A stretch of 64,000 nucleotides of DNA from Ectopseudomonas alcaliphila. GTDB taxonomy: Bacteria; Pseudomonadota; Gammaproteobacteria; Pseudomonadales; Pseudomonadaceae. The notes beneath the pieces are model-generated. The model was given only the letters and a program-made list of their open reading frames with translations. It was not told the DNA's origin and ran no database searches. The stretch covers positions 1,612,001-1,676,000 of the forward strand of contig NZ_FNAE01000001.1 of assembly GCF_900101755.1 (NCBI RefSeq), read 5' to 3'. The position numbers and the translations under genes were made by a program. This document shows positions 49,051 to 59,203 of the stretch, piece by piece. The first letter of the stretch is position 1. The number at the start of each line of letters is the position of its first letter.

Positions 49051-49488
49051 ATGTCGATGCGTCATCTGGCTTGGTCGCTGTTTATGTCCTTCACCCTCCT
49101 GCTCGCCGGCTGCGGCGACCGTGACGACCCGCAGGCCGCTCTGGAAGCGGCCGTTCAGCAGTTGCAGGACAACATCGAGGCCAAGAGCACCAGTGCAGTG
49201 CTGGACCAGCTGCATGGCGATTTCCTGGCCCGCCAGGAGCTGGACCGTGAGTGGGCCAAGCGCACCATGGCCCTGCTGTTCCTGCGCCACAAGAACATCA
49301 AGGTAATCGCACTGGGCAAGAACAGCTGGATCGACGCCGCGATCAGCAGCAAGGGCTACACCGAAGCCCAGGTCGGCCTGAGCGGCGCCGAGGGGTTGAT
49401 CCCCGACAGTGCGCGGCACTACTCGGTGAAACTGGAATGGTGGCTCGACGGCGGCGAATGGAAGCTCGCGCGCCTGGATTGGGAGTGA
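49051..49488 (+). CDS. small lipoprotein of unknown function
   Basis: 145 residues. The start at 49051 is preferred over an in-frame ATG at 49033 because GGAAG lies eight bases before it. Signal peptide with lipobox LAGC, Cys21. The mature part is a cystatin/NTF2-like alpha+beta domain ('AALEAAVQQLQDNIEAKSTSAVLDQL', a helix-rich start and 'YSVKLEWWLDGGEWKLARLDWE' at the end), like SnoaL-type domains, without catalytic residues I can identify. Conserved next to pip in pseudomonads as far as I recall. Function unknown. Confidence 0.82.
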   Translation: MSMRHLAWSLFMSFTLLLAGCGDRDDPQAALEAAVQQLQDNIEAKSTSAVLDQLHGDFLARQELDREWAKRTMALLFLRHKNIKVIALGKNSWIDAAISSKGYTEAQVGLSGAEGLIPDSARHYSVKLEWWLDGGEWKLARLDWE

Positions 49489-49512
49489 AGGCGTAGCCCG
49501 CCCCCCGCCTGC

Positions 49513-49583
49513 GTAGGAGCTGGCTTGCCGGCGATCACTCGATGTTCGCCATCCGATCTGATCGCGAGCAAGCTCGCTCCTAC
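49513..49583. repeat. REPIN, GTAGGAGCnnGCTTGCnnGCGATC family
   Basis: A REP copy at 49513-49535 faces an inverted copy at 49560-49583 (GATCGCGAGCAAGCTCGCTCC...) across a 24-nt spacer. This is the most common Pseudomonas REP family. It lies between a lipoprotein gene and the convergent blc gene. Confidence 0.88.
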
Positions 49584-49611
49584 AGGGGGCGGGCCTAAGG
49601 CACCCAGTTAC

Positions 49612-49634
49612 GTAGCCGATGCAATCCGGGCTAC
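49612..49634. repeat. REP-like copy, GTAGCCCGGAT family
   Basis: GTAGCCGATGCAATCCGGG followed by CTAC: a singlet with a one-base deletion in the left arm. Same family as 30902-30955 and 62455-62515. Confidence 0.7.
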
Positions 49635-49637
49635 AGG

Positions 49638-50180
49638 CTAGTCAGCCTGACGCCAGATAAGGTCCGACGTGACATAACCCTGCTCGCGCGCCACGCTGAG
49701 CAGCTTGTCGCGGGTCTGCTGATCCACTTCAGGGGTGCGCGAGAGCAGCCACAGGTACTTGTGCTCCGGGTGACCGACCAGCGCCACGCGATAGTCCTCA
49801 TCGTGGTAGATCACCCAGTAGTCGCCCTTGATCGGCAGCAGTTTGCTTGCCCAGTTGTCGAAGCGCACCCACAGCTTGTCGGTTTGCCCTTCGACCTGAG
49901 GCTCGGCGACACCCTTGGCCTCGATCCACTTGCCGTCCTTGTCGCGGCAGCGGTTGGTCACGTCGATGCGGCCATCGTCACGCAGCCCGTAGTGCGCCTC
50001 GGACTGCACGCAGTTACGCTGGAAGAACATAGGCAGGCGTGCCAGCTCGTACCAGGTACCCTGGTAGCGCTGCAGGTCGACCTGCATGGTCTGCGGTGGC
50101 GGTGTGGGGATGCTGCCGGTACCGGAGTTGGCACAGCCTGAAAGGGCGAGAATGGCGCTGGCGATTAGGATCGAACGCAT
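49638..50180 (-). CDS. blc: outer-membrane lipocalin Blc
   Basis: 180 residues. Lipobox LSGC with Cys16. Lipocalin signature 'GTWYELARLPMFFQRNC' near residue 41, then an eight-stranded barrel, and the conserved 'RTPEVDQQTRDKLLSVAREQGY' C-terminal helix. Bacterial lipocalins bind fatty acids or lysophospholipids at the outer membrane under envelope stress. It lies 12 nt after the BamE-like lipoprotein gene. Confidence 0.95.
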   Translation of the reverse strand: MRSILIASAILALSGCANSGTGSIPTPPPQTMQVDLQRYQGTWYELARLPMFFQRNCVQSEAHYGLRDDGRIDVTNRCRDKDGKWIEAKGVAEPQVEGQTDKLWVRFDNWASKLLPIKGDYWVIYHDEDYRVALVGHPEHKYLWLLSRTPEVDQQTRDKLLSVAREQGYVTSDLIWRQAD

Positions 50181-50192
50181 GGAAGCTCCTGT

Positions 50193-50444
50193 TTACTTGA
50201 GTCCCTTGCCGGAGAACAGCATGACCTTGTCCCCGGCGTACTGGACACTGATATAGGCCTTGTCGTCACCCCAGGTGCAGCTGGTCATCCCCAACGCACC
50301 GGCACACTCGCCCGGCGCACCGAGCAGGCTTTCCACTTCCTGCTTGCTCATGCCGGCCTTGAGTTTGGAGTAGTTTTCCTGATTGATCTTGCTGCAGGCG
50401 GCGAGCAGACAGCAGGCGAGCAACGCGAGGATACGCATCGACAT
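50193..50444 (-). CDS. small SmpA/OmlA (BamE-like) lipoprotein
   Basis: 83 residues. Lipobox LAAC, Cys17. 'NYSKLKAGMSKQEVESLLGAPGEC' is the BamE/SmpA helix-turn that begins this fold, followed by a short beta-sheet with a Cys pair that may form a disulphide. It is too short and divergent to be the main BamE of the Bam complex and belongs to the DUF3862/OmlA-like group. Upstream of blc, likely co-transcribed. Confidence 0.8.
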   Translation of the reverse strand: MSMRILALLACCLLAACSKINQENYSKLKAGMSKQEVESLLGAPGECAGALGMTSCTWGDDKAYISVQYAGDKVMLFSGKGLK

Positions 50445-50513
50445 GGATGAAGCTCCTGATGGGAAGGTGCCAGCAAGCTTGGCATAGCCGGCGACGACTT
50501 GCCCGCTTGGAGT

Positions 50514-51113
50514 TCAGAAACGCGAGCCGGGTTCCCGCAGGAAGGCTTGCTCTTCGTCAGTGGAGGCGCGACCGAGAATCGCATTGCGATGAGGGAAGCG
50601 ACCGAAGCGGGCAATCACCCTCTGGTGGCGCTCGGCGAAATCGAGGAAATTGGCGAACAATGGCCGCTCATCGACAGCGGCTTCGTTCAGCAGATCAGCA
50701 AACAGCTCGACCGCGCGGTCCTGCAAGGGCAGATCTTCGGCGTGCTCGAAGACCAGATAGGCAAAGACACGCTGGATCGGCGTCAGCCTGCGATCCCAGC
50801 CGCGATCCAGGCCATCGCGCAGCAGCGGCCGGGCCAGCTGGTCACCAGCGAATGCGCGTGGCGTATCGCGAAAGATCATGCGCGGCAGCTGATCGAGCAG
50901 GATCAGCTGCGCCAGCCAGCCCTGCGGATCGTCCATCCAACCCTTGAGCTGGCCAGCCAGTGCCTGCTCGACCAGGGCGCCGAAACGCGCCTCGGCCTCA
51001 CGATCCTGGCTGTCGCGCTTGCCGAACCACAACCCCTGGCGCGCTGCCGCGACTTCGGTGGCGCTGCCGTCGGCACCGAACCACCAGTCGAGCAGCGGCT
51101 GCCAGGCGTGCAT
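50514..51113 (-). CDS. DUF924 family protein
   Basis: 199 residues, all-helical TPR-like family. 'LLDWWFGADGSATEVAAARQGLWFGK' and 'WLAQLILLDQLPRMIFRDTPRAFAGD' are the family hallmarks, together with 'ERHQRVIARFGRFPHRNAILGR' near the C-terminus. No signal peptide. The function is not established. The start overlaps the fbp stop by one base (TGATG), implying coupling. Confidence 0.9.
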   Translation of the reverse strand: MHAWQPLLDWWFGADGSATEVAAARQGLWFGKRDSQDREAEARFGALVEQALAGQLKGWMDDPQGWLAQLILLDQLPRMIFRDTPRAFAGDQLARPLLRDGLDRGWDRRLTPIQRVFAYLVFEHAEDLPLQDRAVELFADLLNEAAVDERPLFANFLDFAERHQRVIARFGRFPHRNAILGRASTDEEQAFLREPGSRF

Positions 51114-52120
51114 CAGCTGCGGTGGTACGCGGTGATGCGCAGCACTTCTTCCTTGGAGCCAAGGTACACCGGCACACGCTGGTGCAGGGAAGTGGGCTGA
51201 ATATCGAGAATGCGCTGGTTACCGTCGGTGGCAGCACCGCCAGCCTGTTCGATGATCATCGCCATCGGGTTGGCCTCGTACATCAGACGCAGCTTGCCCG
51301 GCATCGACGGATCGCGTGCGTCGCGCGGGTACATGAACACACCGCCGCGGGTGAGGATGCGATGCACGTCTGCCACCATCGAGGCGATCCAGCGCATGTT
51401 GTAGTTACGCCCCAGCGGCCCGGTTTCACCGGCCAGCAGCTCGGAGACATAACGCTGCACCGGGGCTTCCCAGTGACGCTGGTTGGACATGTTGATGGCG
51501 AACTCCTTGGTCGCCTCCGGCACCTTGATGGTGTCGTGGGTAAGCACGAAGCTGCCCAGTTCACGATCCAGGGTGAAGCCCTTGACGCCGTCGCCGAGGG
51601 TCAGCATCAGCATGGTTTGCGGACCATAGATGGCGTAGCCGGCCGCGACCTGCTGGGTACCCGGCTGGAGGAAGGCTTCCTCGCCCAGGTCGCCGGTTTC
51701 ACCGTTACGCTCGGGGCTGCGCAGCACCGAGAAGATGGTGCCGACCGAGACGTTGACGTCGATGTTGCTGGAGCCGTCCAGCGGGTCGAATACCAGCAGG
51801 TAGGCACCTTTGGGGTACTTGCCAGGGATCTGGTAGGCGTTGTCCATTTCCTCGGAGGCCATGCCGGCCAGGTGGCCGCCCCACTCGTTGGCTTCGAGCA
51901 GGATCTCGTTGGAGATCACGTCGAGCTTCTTCTGCACTTCGCCCTGCACGTTCTCGCTGTCCAGGCTGCCCAGCACGCCGCCGAGGGCGCCCTTGGAAAC
52001 CTGGTGGCTGATCGCCTTGCAGGCCCGTGCCACGACTTCGATAAGGAAACGCAGGTCGGCCGGGGTGTTGTGGCTGCGAGTCTGCTCGATCAGGTAGCGG
52101 CTCAGGGTGACGCGGGACAT
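51113..52120 (-). CDS. fbp: fructose-1,6-bisphosphatase class I
   Basis: 335 residues from the ATG at 52120 ([14 protein letters not shown]); earlier frame has no homology. It dephosphorylates fructose-1,6-bisphosphate in gluconeogenesis, needed by pseudomonads growing on organic acids. Metal site '[14 protein letters not shown]' (DPxDG) and '[13 protein letters not shown]' plus '[19 protein letters not shown]' are diagnostic of class I FBPase. It lies 35 nt after a diguanylate cyclase gene. Confidence 0.98.
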   Translation of the reverse strand: MSRVTLSRYLIEQTRSHNTPADLRFLIEVVARACKAISHQVSKGALGGVLGSLDSENVQGEVQKKLDVISNEILLEANEWGGHLAGMASEEMDNAYQIPGKYPKGAYLLVFDPLDGSSNIDVNVSVGTIFSVLRSPERNGETGDLGEEAFLQPGTQQVAAGYAIYGPQTMLMLTLGDGVKGFTLDRELGSFVLTHDTIKVPEATKEFAINMSNQRHWEAPVQRYVSELLAGETGPLGRNYNMRWIASMVADVHRILTRGGVFMYPRDARDPSMPGKLRLMYEANPMAMIIEQAGGAATDGNQRILDIQPTSLHQRVPVYLGSKEEVLRITAYHRS

Positions 52121-52155
52121 GGACGGCTCCGGAAAGGGGAAAAATCGCGCGCAGT

Positions 52156-53856
52156 TTAACCCGAGTCGCCGCGCAATGCTGCCTGCCGGGATGGATGGCT
52201 GAGATCGGCGTCGGCCAGCAGTCCGCAAACGCGATTGCGCCCGTCGCGTTTGGCCTGGTAAAGCGCGGCGTCGGCAACCTGCAGAAGCTCGTCGAGCGCC
52301 TGCCCCTGCTCAGGCCAATGGGCCAGGCCGGCAGACAGGGTCACACGCTGGTCACCGCCACGGGTGGCGACATCGCGAGCCGCCAGTTGCGCGCAGATGC
52401 TCTGCAGGCGTTCGCTGGCCTCATGCGGATCGACGCCCGGCAGTATCAACAGAAACTCTTCGCCACCGATACGAAACACCGCGTCGGTGCTGCGCAGGTT
52501 ATCCAGCAGGTGCTGCGCGACGGCCTTGAGTACGTCGTCGCCGACCAGGTGGCCGCAGTCGTCGTTGAGGCGCTTGAAATGGTCAAGGTCGATCAGGGCC
52601 AGCGCCAGTGGCAGGTTCTCGCGCTGCGCCCTGGCCAGTTCGCGCTCGAAGAACTCATCCAGATAACGGCGGTTGTACAGCCCGGTCAGCGGATCGCACA
52701 GGGCCTGCTCACGCAGTTGCTCGTGCAGGCTGGAGATGGTGCGCAGACGTTCCTCGCTGAGCGCCAGCGCCTCGGCAAGTTTGAGCTCACTGAGGTGGCG
52801 CTGGGTCACGTCACGGATGTAGAGCATATGGCCGAGCAGCGTCGGGCCATGGCGGGTAGCGCGCCGAATGGCACGTACACGCACTTCGTAGTAGCGCGCG
52901 GCACTGGTCAGCGTCAGCGGCAGGTCCTGCTCGGTGCCGTTGTGCGCTTGCAGCAGTTGCTGCAGATCGGCACCGAAGACCGGCCACTGCCCCAACTCGG
53001 TGCCTTGCCATCCCGATTGCAGACCCGCCAGTTTCAGCGCCGCCGGGTTGGCCTCGATCACGCGCCCACGTGGGTCGATCACCAGCACTGGATCGAGCAA
53101 GGCTTCGAGCAGCAGATGACGGGCCACCGGCAACAGGTCGAACAGGCGCACACCCACGATCAGCCAGGAGAACGCCACCAATGTGAACGCGAAACTGAAG
53201 GGCGTCGGGTCGAAGCCGAACAGGGTCCAGCCGAACGCTACGTAGCCGATATTGGCCACCCAGGGCACCGCGGTGACCAGCACGAAGGCCAGGTAGTGGC
53301 CCCGATGCAGCCCCTGACTCAGCGCTGCGGCGCGGATCACTATGCCCATGCAGAAGGCCATGAACAGGTAGACGTAGACGGCCGTGGCGTAGAACAGCGG
53401 GCCATGCTCGTAGCGCACCGGCGCGCCCAGACTGGCGTCGACCGGTGCGCTGCCAGCGCCGTAGAACAGCCCGTGCCCGGGGTTGCTCAACGCCAGCCCC
53501 CAGACCAGCAGCGGCACCAGGCTCAGCCCGAGGATGCTGGAGCGCGCCATCGGCGCGCGCATGCTGTTGACGTATTGCCAGAGGAACACCGCCCAGAACG
53601 TGGGCGTGGAAATGATGCCGGGCCAGGCCATGCTGGCCCAGAACATCTTGCAGTCGGCGCTGAGGAAGGTCATTTCCAGCGCCGCAGCCACCATCCACCA
53701 GAGGCTGGCCAGATGCAGCAGGATGAAACTGTCACGTCCGGGAAAGTCGCGCTGACGGGTCACCCAGTGCGCCAGCAGAATCACGCCGAGGCACACCAGC
53801 AGCGTCACCAGTACGGGGGCCGAGAAACTCCAGCCGGAAGCCATGCAGGCTTGCAT
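52156..53856 (-). CDS. membrane diguanylate cyclase with 7TM sensor and PAS domain
   Basis: 566 residues from the ATG at 53856 (GGAGG eight bases before); an upstream TTG frame lacks a ribosome site. About seven transmembrane helices fill residues 10-245, as in the histidine-kinase N-terminal 7TM sensor family. A PAS domain (about 250-355, '[20 protein letters not shown]'), a helical linker and a GGDEF domain follow. The active site GGEEF is at 464-468 and the inhibitory RxxD site (RSTD, 455-458) is intact five residues before it, so it should make c-di-GMP with product feedback. Ligand unknown. Upstream of fbp. Confidence 0.93.
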   Translation of the reverse strand: MQACMASGWSFSAPVLVTLLVCLGVILLAHWVTRQRDFPGRDSFILLHLASLWWMVAAALEMTFLSADCKMFWASMAWPGIISTPTFWAVFLWQYVNSMRAPMARSSILGLSLVPLLVWGLALSNPGHGLFYGAGSAPVDASLGAPVRYEHGPLFYATAVYVYLFMAFCMGIVIRAAALSQGLHRGHYLAFVLVTAVPWVANIGYVAFGWTLFGFDPTPFSFAFTLVAFSWLIVGVRLFDLLPVARHLLLEALLDPVLVIDPRGRVIEANPAALKLAGLQSGWQGTELGQWPVFGADLQQLLQAHNGTEQDLPLTLTSAARYYEVRVRAIRRATRHGPTLLGHMLYIRDVTQRHLSELKLAEALALSEERLRTISSLHEQLREQALCDPLTGLYNRRYLDEFFERELARAQRENLPLALALIDLDHFKRLNDDCGHLVGDDVLKAVAQHLLDNLRSTDAVFRIGGEEFLLILPGVDPHEASERLQSICAQLAARDVATRGGDQRVTLSAGLAHWPEQGQALDELLQVADAALYQAKRDGRNRVCGLLADADLSHPSRQAALRGDSG

Positions 53857-54043
53857 CAGCGACGCCTCCGCATTCCCGGCGAAGCAGTGCGTGAGTCGCG
53901 GAGGCAAGCGACACGAGGCGACTGGGCGATGACGCGAATCGAAATACGCAAGGGCCTTCCTGACCTTCAATGCTGGATTGGCGCGGGGCGCCTAAGATAC
54001 TGCAAAAGCCCTGCCGCAGCCGGGCTTTGTTGCTCCATGCCTC

Positions 54044-55387
54044 TCAGGCGTCTGGCGGGCGACGCAGCACACTGGCGGCCATCGCAGCCAGCAATCCAAC
54101 GCCCACTAGCAGTACAGCCCAGAGTCCCCAACGCTGCCAGTCTCGAGCGGGGCCAGTCTGTGATTCGACCGGGGAGGCAAACGCCTCGGTCAACTCGGCA
54201 CGACCAAGGCTGACCAGTCGTTCCGGCTGATAACCGGGGATCAGGGTGTGCAGCGGCAATGCTGCCGACTGCGCACTCGGGCTACCCAGCGCCAGCCGAT
54301 AAGGCGGCTCGCCACGTGCGAGAAACACCAGTTGCGTGGCGCGCAGCGCTACCTGCATACGTGGCGTATCCGTGCCCAAGCCGCCCCCTCGCGCATCCAC
54401 CTGCACACGCAGTTGTCGCACCGGCCAACCGGGCAGGGTCAACTCATCGCTCACCACTTCGCGCCCAGCCTCGGGCAGGCGATAGAGCACACCGTTGACC
54501 AGCTGGCGCCAGGCGCCCTGATCACTGCTGCGCGCCTCGAAACGCAGTGGCGCCAGCGTATTACTCTGTTCCAGCTCGACCCGCAGTCGCTCCAGAGGCA
54601 ACGACAAGGGCAACTGCCACTGGAACTGCCCCTCAGCGTTGGCCTGCGCCGACAGGGGTTCGGACCACACCAAAGGCGCAGCCTGATGAGCCTGCCGTTG
54701 ACTGCGCAGGGTAACGGCCTCCAATTGCGGGGCCTGAGCAGGGTTGCGCCACAGCAACCGCAGATAACGGGCACGCTGCCCAGGCAATTCGACCTGGCGC
54801 TGATCGATACGCTCATCGGCGAAGCTCAGACGCGCTACCTGCCCCTCCCCCCAGCCGCGCCAATGCTGCAGATCGTCACTGGCCTCGATGCTGAAGCGCT
54901 GAAATCCGTCCTCTACCCCGCTCCAGTCCAGATTCAGACGCACCAGCGGCGCATCGATGGCGCTGGCATCGAGCAACCAGCCGCGCAGTTGCTGCTCGCT
55001 TTCGGCCGGCGCATCGCCGCGCAGTTCGATCAGCGTGCCCGTGGTGCTGCGCTCGACTCGCAGCGCAGGCATTTCCTGGGCATCGGCGCGGCCCCTCAAC
55101 GGGAACCAGCGCACGCCATGCTCCTGTTCCTGCTGCACGGTCTCGCCACGCCCCGGAATCAGTGCATAGGCCTGCATCTGACCCTTGCTGTCGAATACGC
55201 GCAGATCACGCAAATCGCCATGCCCGGCGGCGAGGTGAGCAGCGAAGGGCAGCTCCAGGCGATACCAGGGTCCCTCGCCAGCGAGTTGCAGGGCAGCGCC
55301 ATGCCGATAGTCCTGAGGTTTCTCGCTGGCCTGGCTGAGTGCACTCAGCGATAGGCCCAGGAGCAGGCCCCAACGGATGAGGTTCAT
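54044..55387 (-). CDS. DUF3999 family membrane-anchored protein
   Basis: 447 residues. Signal peptide 1-20 (LLLGLSLSALSQASE), a long periplasmic beta-rich region of repeated jelly-roll character ('YRLELPFAAHL', 'RYLRLLWRNPAQAPQLEAVTLRS', 'GWPVRQLRVQVDARGGG'), and a C-terminal transmembrane helix (about 420-440) with a basic cytoplasmic end (RRPPDA). DUF3999 proteins have no known function. Its start overlaps the DUF2339 stop by 4 bases, and the two families occur as a pair, so they probably act together in the inner membrane with this subunit facing the periplasm. Confidence 0.85.
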   Translation of the reverse strand: MNLIRWGLLLGLSLSALSQASEKPQDYRHGAALQLAGEGPWYRLELPFAAHLAAGHGDLRDLRVFDSKGQMQAYALIPGRGETVQQEQEHGVRWFPLRGRADAQEMPALRVERSTTGTLIELRGDAPAESEQQLRGWLLDASAIDAPLVRLNLDWSGVEDGFQRFSIEASDDLQHWRGWGEGQVARLSFADERIDQRQVELPGQRARYLRLLWRNPAQAPQLEAVTLRSQRQAHQAAPLVWSEPLSAQANAEGQFQWQLPLSLPLERLRVELEQSNTLAPLRFEARSSDQGAWRQLVNGVLYRLPEAGREVVSDELTLPGWPVRQLRVQVDARGGGLGTDTPRMQVALRATQLVFLARGEPPYRLALGSPSAQSAALPLHTLIPGYQPERLVSLGRAELTEAFASPVESQTGPARDWQRWGLWAVLLVGVGLLAAMAASVLRRPPDA

Positions 55388-58300
55388 ACGGCAGACTCCT
55401 GTTGGTTAGCGGCCGAATCATCGACCTTGCGTGGCGGCAACGGCGCGAAGTAACCGACCACCAGCAACAGCACACCAACCCCGATGAACGAGACGATGCG
55501 CTCCAGGCCGCCGCGGTTGCCCAGCTCGACGAAGAACAACTTGGCCACCACCAGGGCGATCAGCGCGGCGCCTACCAGCCACAGCTCGCGGCGTACGCGC
55601 AGGTGGCCGAAGAGCATCAACGCCAGGGCGATCAGGGTCCAGACGATGGACAGCCCGGCCTGCACCAGCATCGAGTCGAACAGTGCCGCGCTCTGCCAGG
55701 GCACGCCGCCCCAGTGGTGCGCGGTACGCATCACCATCACCGTCAGCAGGGCGAACAGAGAAAGCCCTGCGACGCCCTGCACCAATTGCTGTGCACGCGC
55801 AGGTTCCAGGCCAAAGCGCGGCAGGGCATCGCGTGCCCAGACAAACAGCGCGCCCAGACACAGCAGCAAACCCAACTCCAGTGGATTGAACAGCGGCAGA
55901 TAAGGCAGCGGATCGCTATCACCGGCGCTATTGGCATTGGCCAGCCAGAACCAGGCGAGCATCAGCGCGGCCAGCGGTGCCGCCGCCCACAACCGGTACT
56001 CGCGCTCGAAGCGGGCCACCGGCCAGGGCAGGCGGCGCGCCTGCGCCATCGCCCAGAGGTAGGCGGTCGGCAGCAACGCCCACCCCAGCCAGCGCCAGGC
56101 GTTGTAGTGATCGGACAGGCTCAGCAGCAGATAACGCAGCTCCAGTGCCAGCACGCCAAGCAGCAGCCAGCAACCGAGTACATGGGCGACGCTGGCCGCC
56201 TTACTCGGCAGCAGATCGGCCAGGGACCGCAGGATAAGCAGATGCACCGCGATCACCGCAGCCCAGCCCAACCAGCCGAAATTAGCCGCCGGGTGATAAA
56301 GCGGGTGCCAGGCATGAATCAGGATCAAACCCGCCACCGGCGCCAGCAGGCTGCACAGCATCGCCAGTTCGCGCCAGCGAGTACGCAGGGCAAGTAGCAT
56401 CCACACCACAGCCGACAGGGCTGCCAGTACCAGCAGCACGCTGGCTTGCTGTTGCGGCGCGACGAAGCGCAGCACTTCGCTGGCCAGTGCCAATGCCCAC
56501 CAGGCGCCTCCCCAGGCCAGCAACAGCTGGCCCAGGCGCTGCAAACTGACGCCATCGATGCCCGTATCACGGCCGCTACGCGCCAGCCCCTGCAGGCGCC
56601 AGGCGCCGATCTGCGCAGCCAGGCCGAGCACAGCGGGCGTCCAGAAGCCGGTGTGCGCCAGCGGCGCCAGCCCCTCGCCACTGATGCCCGACAGCAGCAA
56701 CGGCCCGGCAGCGAGGAAGGCCAGGCCGGCAAACACTTGCAGGAGCAAGCTGAACAGGAAGGCGGCGCGCTGCTGCAGATACAGCGCCAGCCAGAGAATC
56801 AGCAGGCCCGTACCGCCCCACACGGCCGCAGCCGCCACCCAGGGCAGCACGAACAGCACCGCCAGATTGATGAACACCAGGCCCACCAGCATCACCATCG
56901 ACAAGGCGCCGAGCAGCCGGCGATTCTCGCGAATCTGCGGGTCGCGCGCCGCCAGCAGCATGCCGGCGATCAGGCCGAAACCGACCATCGACGCGGCCAG
57001 CAGGCCGAACCAGCCGGCGCTGAAGCCGCCACGCCCGAACAGCGAATCCAGCGCCATCTGCCCGAGGAACAGCAGCCCGCCCAGCAACTGCACGGCAAAG
57101 GCGCTGTAGACGAAGCTCGGCGCAGCGATGCGCAGGCCGACGAACAGGGTCGCCAGCCCCGCCAGCGCCCAGGCGATGGCCGTGCCGGGAGCCTCGAACA
57201 GCAGCGGTGCGATCAGATAGAGAAACGCCAGGCCGACGATACCGAGCCAGGGCAGCAGGCGATTTTCCCAGGCGTTTGCCGCTTCGGGCATCGACCGCAA
57301 CTGCCAGTAGCTGAACAGCAGCGCCGCACCGAGCATCAGCGCGCCCAGCGGCGAGCCATCGAGCAGGCTTTCATGGCCGACGTCCAGACCACTGACGAAG
57401 GCCAGGGCCGCGCCCACCTGCAGCAGCAGGGCAAAAGCCCGCGCCAGCGGTCGGCGCTGACGCAGGCCCAACCAGTAGATGCCGGCGCCCTCCACGGCCC
57501 AGGCCGCCGCCGTCCAGCGCGCATCGAGACCCAGTGGGATGGCCAGGCTGGCGAAGACCACGCCGAGCGCCAGGCAAGTCTCCACCAGTAACAGTGCACG
57601 GTCGCCAGCGCGCGCCTTGAGCACCCGTGCCAGCAACAAATAGAAGAAACCCAGGCCGAGGGCACTGAACGCCGCGGCGAATTCGATATGCCGTACCAGC
57701 GCCACCTGCAGACCGAAGCCGATCAACGGTGGACCGAACAGCGTAGTGGCATCGACATAGTCACCACGGCGCAACGACCAGCGCAGCAGTTCGTCACGCG
57801 ACTCGGGCGCATCCGTCGCGTCACGCAGGGTGCGGCGGGCGAACAAGAGGCCGATGCCCACGTACATCAGGAAGAACAGGATCAGGAAAGGTTCGGTGCT
57901 CCAGAGCAGATCCGCTGTATAGGAGCGCAGGCCCCAGGCAAGGCCGATACCGAAGGTGCCGACGAAACCGATCAGATTGAGCAGACGCCAGGCCTTGAAC
58001 CAGGCGATGGCGAAGATGCCGGCGTTGAGCAGGGCGAAGTAGGAGAACAGGGCAACATGATTGCCGCTACCCGTGGAAGTGAGAATGGGCGCGGCGAAAC
58101 CGCCGAGTGCCGCTGCAGCCGCCAGGCCCAGGGCGTTCTGCTGCACCGCGAGAATCGCCGAGAACAGCGTCACCGCCACCAGCAGGCCGAGTGCCAGGCC
58201 AGGGTCCAGCAATGGATGCAGACGCATGGCGGCGAACACCGTCAGGTACAGCACGGCGATACCGGTACCTTGCAGCACCAGGGCATAGTTGCGATTGCGC

Positions 58301-58971
58301 AGGCGTAGCCACCAGCCAAGGCCGAGCAAGGCCAGGGCACTGGCCGCGACGCCCATGTAACGCAGCTCTACCGGCACCTCGACACCTTCGGTGGCGTAAC
58401 GCAGGAGGAAGGCCAGACCGAGAAACAGCAGCACCACGCCGACTCGCAGCACGGTATTGCCACCGAACAACCAGGCCTTGGCAGCAGCGATACCACGTTC
58501 GATCAGATTCGGCTCGCGCGGGGTCTGCTCGCGCCAGGGGCTCTGCTGGGGACCAGGCTGCGGCTCGTGGACGACCTGTGCGGCAAGCGGGACAGGCTGT
58601 TCGGCTGGAGGGGTTTCGAGTTCCGGCAGCGTCCAGTCCAGCTCCGGCTGCGCTTCTTCGACAACGGCCGGCTCGGGCGGCAGTTCTGGCGCTGGACTGG
58701 CGACGGGTTCGACGGGAGCAGGTTGCGGCTCGCCCCGCTCGCCCTGCTCGACCTTGACCAGGCGTTCATGCATGGCGCGCGTACCGCGATCGAAGCGCTC
58801 GGCGAAGTCCTTGAGCTGCGCAGTCAGTTGCGCATTGCGCGTCTCCAATCCCTGCAGACGCAGCGCCTGACCCAGACCGAGGCCGATGAGCCCGCCAAGC
58901 AGCGCGCCTGTGACCGATTCGCTGACGCCCGCACCGAGCACCAAACCGACCAGCATGAAAATCCATTGCAT
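55384..58971 (-). CDS. DUF2339 giant polytopic membrane protein
   Basis: 1195 residues. N-terminal hydrophobic anchor (4-36), a coiled-coil (about 38-80, 'LETRNAQLTAQLKDFAERFDRG'), a Pro/Glu-rich linker to about 150, and then around 25-30 hydrophobic helices to the C-terminus. The first of the core reads 'NTVLRVGVVLLFLGLAFLLRYATEG', the family signature. The function is unknown; the size and repeated helices suggest a transporter, a flippase or an envelope glycan/lipid machine. Overlaps DUF3999 by 4 bases. Upstream spacer of 232 bp to ykgJ carries the divergent promoters, for which I cannot pick boxes. Confidence 0.85.
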   Translation of the reverse strand: MQWIFMLVGLVLGAGVSESVTGALLGGLIGLGLGQALRLQGLETRNAQLTAQLKDFAERFDRGTRAMHERLVKVEQGERGEPQPAPVEPVASPAPELPPEPAVVEEAQPELDWTLPELETPPAEQPVPLAAQVVHEPQPGPQQSPWREQTPREPNLIERGIAAAKAWLFGGNTVLRVGVVLLFLGLAFLLRYATEGVEVPVELRYMGVAASALALLGLGWWLRLRNRNYALVLQGTGIAVLYLTVFAAMRLHPLLDPGLALGLLVAVTLFSAILAVQQNALGLAAAAALGGFAAPILTSTGSGNHVALFSYFALLNAGIFAIAWFKAWRLLNLIGFVGTFGIGLAWGLRSYTADLLWSTEPFLILFFLMYVGIGLLFARRTLRDATDAPESRDELLRWSLRRGDYVDATTLFGPPLIGFGLQVALVRHIEFAAAFSALGLGFFYLLLARVLKARAGDRALLLVETCLALGVVFASLAIPLGLDARWTAAAWAVEGAGIYWLGLRQRRPLARAFALLLQVGAALAFVSGLDVGHESLLDGSPLGALMLGAALLFSYWQLRSMPEAANAWENRLLPWLGIVGLAFLYLIAPLLFEAPGTAIAWALAGLATLFVGLRIAAPSFVYSAFAVQLLGGLLFLGQMALDSLFGRGGFSAGWFGLLAASMVGFGLIAGMLLAARDPQIRENRRLLGALSMVMLVGLVFINLAVLFVLPWVAAAAVWGGTGLLILWLALYLQQRAAFLFSLLLQVFAGLAFLAAGPLLLSGISGEGLAPLAHTGFWTPAVLGLAAQIGAWRLQGLARSGRDTGIDGVSLQRLGQLLLAWGGAWWALALASEVLRFVAPQQQASVLLVLAALSAVVWMLLALRTRWRELAMLCSLLAPVAGLILIHAWHPLYHPAANFGWLGWAAVIAVHLLILRSLADLLPSKAASVAHVLGCWLLLGVLALELRYLLLSLSDHYNAWRWLGWALLPTAYLWAMAQARRLPWPVARFEREYRLWAAAPLAALMLAWFWLANANSAGDSDPLPYLPLFNPLELGLLLCLGALFVWARDALPRFGLEPARAQQLVQGVAGLSLFALLTVMVMRTAHHWGGVPWQSAALFDSMLVQAGLSIVWTLIALALMLFGHLRVRRELWLVGAALIALVVAKLFFVELGNRGGLERIVSFIGVGVLLLVVGYFAPLPPRKVDDSAANQQESAV

Positions 58972-59203
58972 GCGTTATGTCCCAATCCTGAGAAAGAAGT
59001 CGCCTCACGTTCCTGCTGGCCGCCAGAGACGAGCCACAGTATAGGAGTCGCGCCGACCCACACCCAGAGAGACGACTGCCAAGCTGTTCACAGGCACAAC
59101 GGAAAACGATCAGCCGCCAGCCGGTGCTTCACAAACGCCCCGCGCCCGCTATCATCGCCGCCCCCGTGACAGCAGCGGCGCAGACCGCACGATAGCCAAA
59201 ACC

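Noticed and set aside
52195..54213. 672-codon plus-strand frame over the diguanylate cyclase
   Set aside because: Shadow reading with Gln/His/Arg bias; the minus-strand gene has an intact GGEEF and RxxD site.
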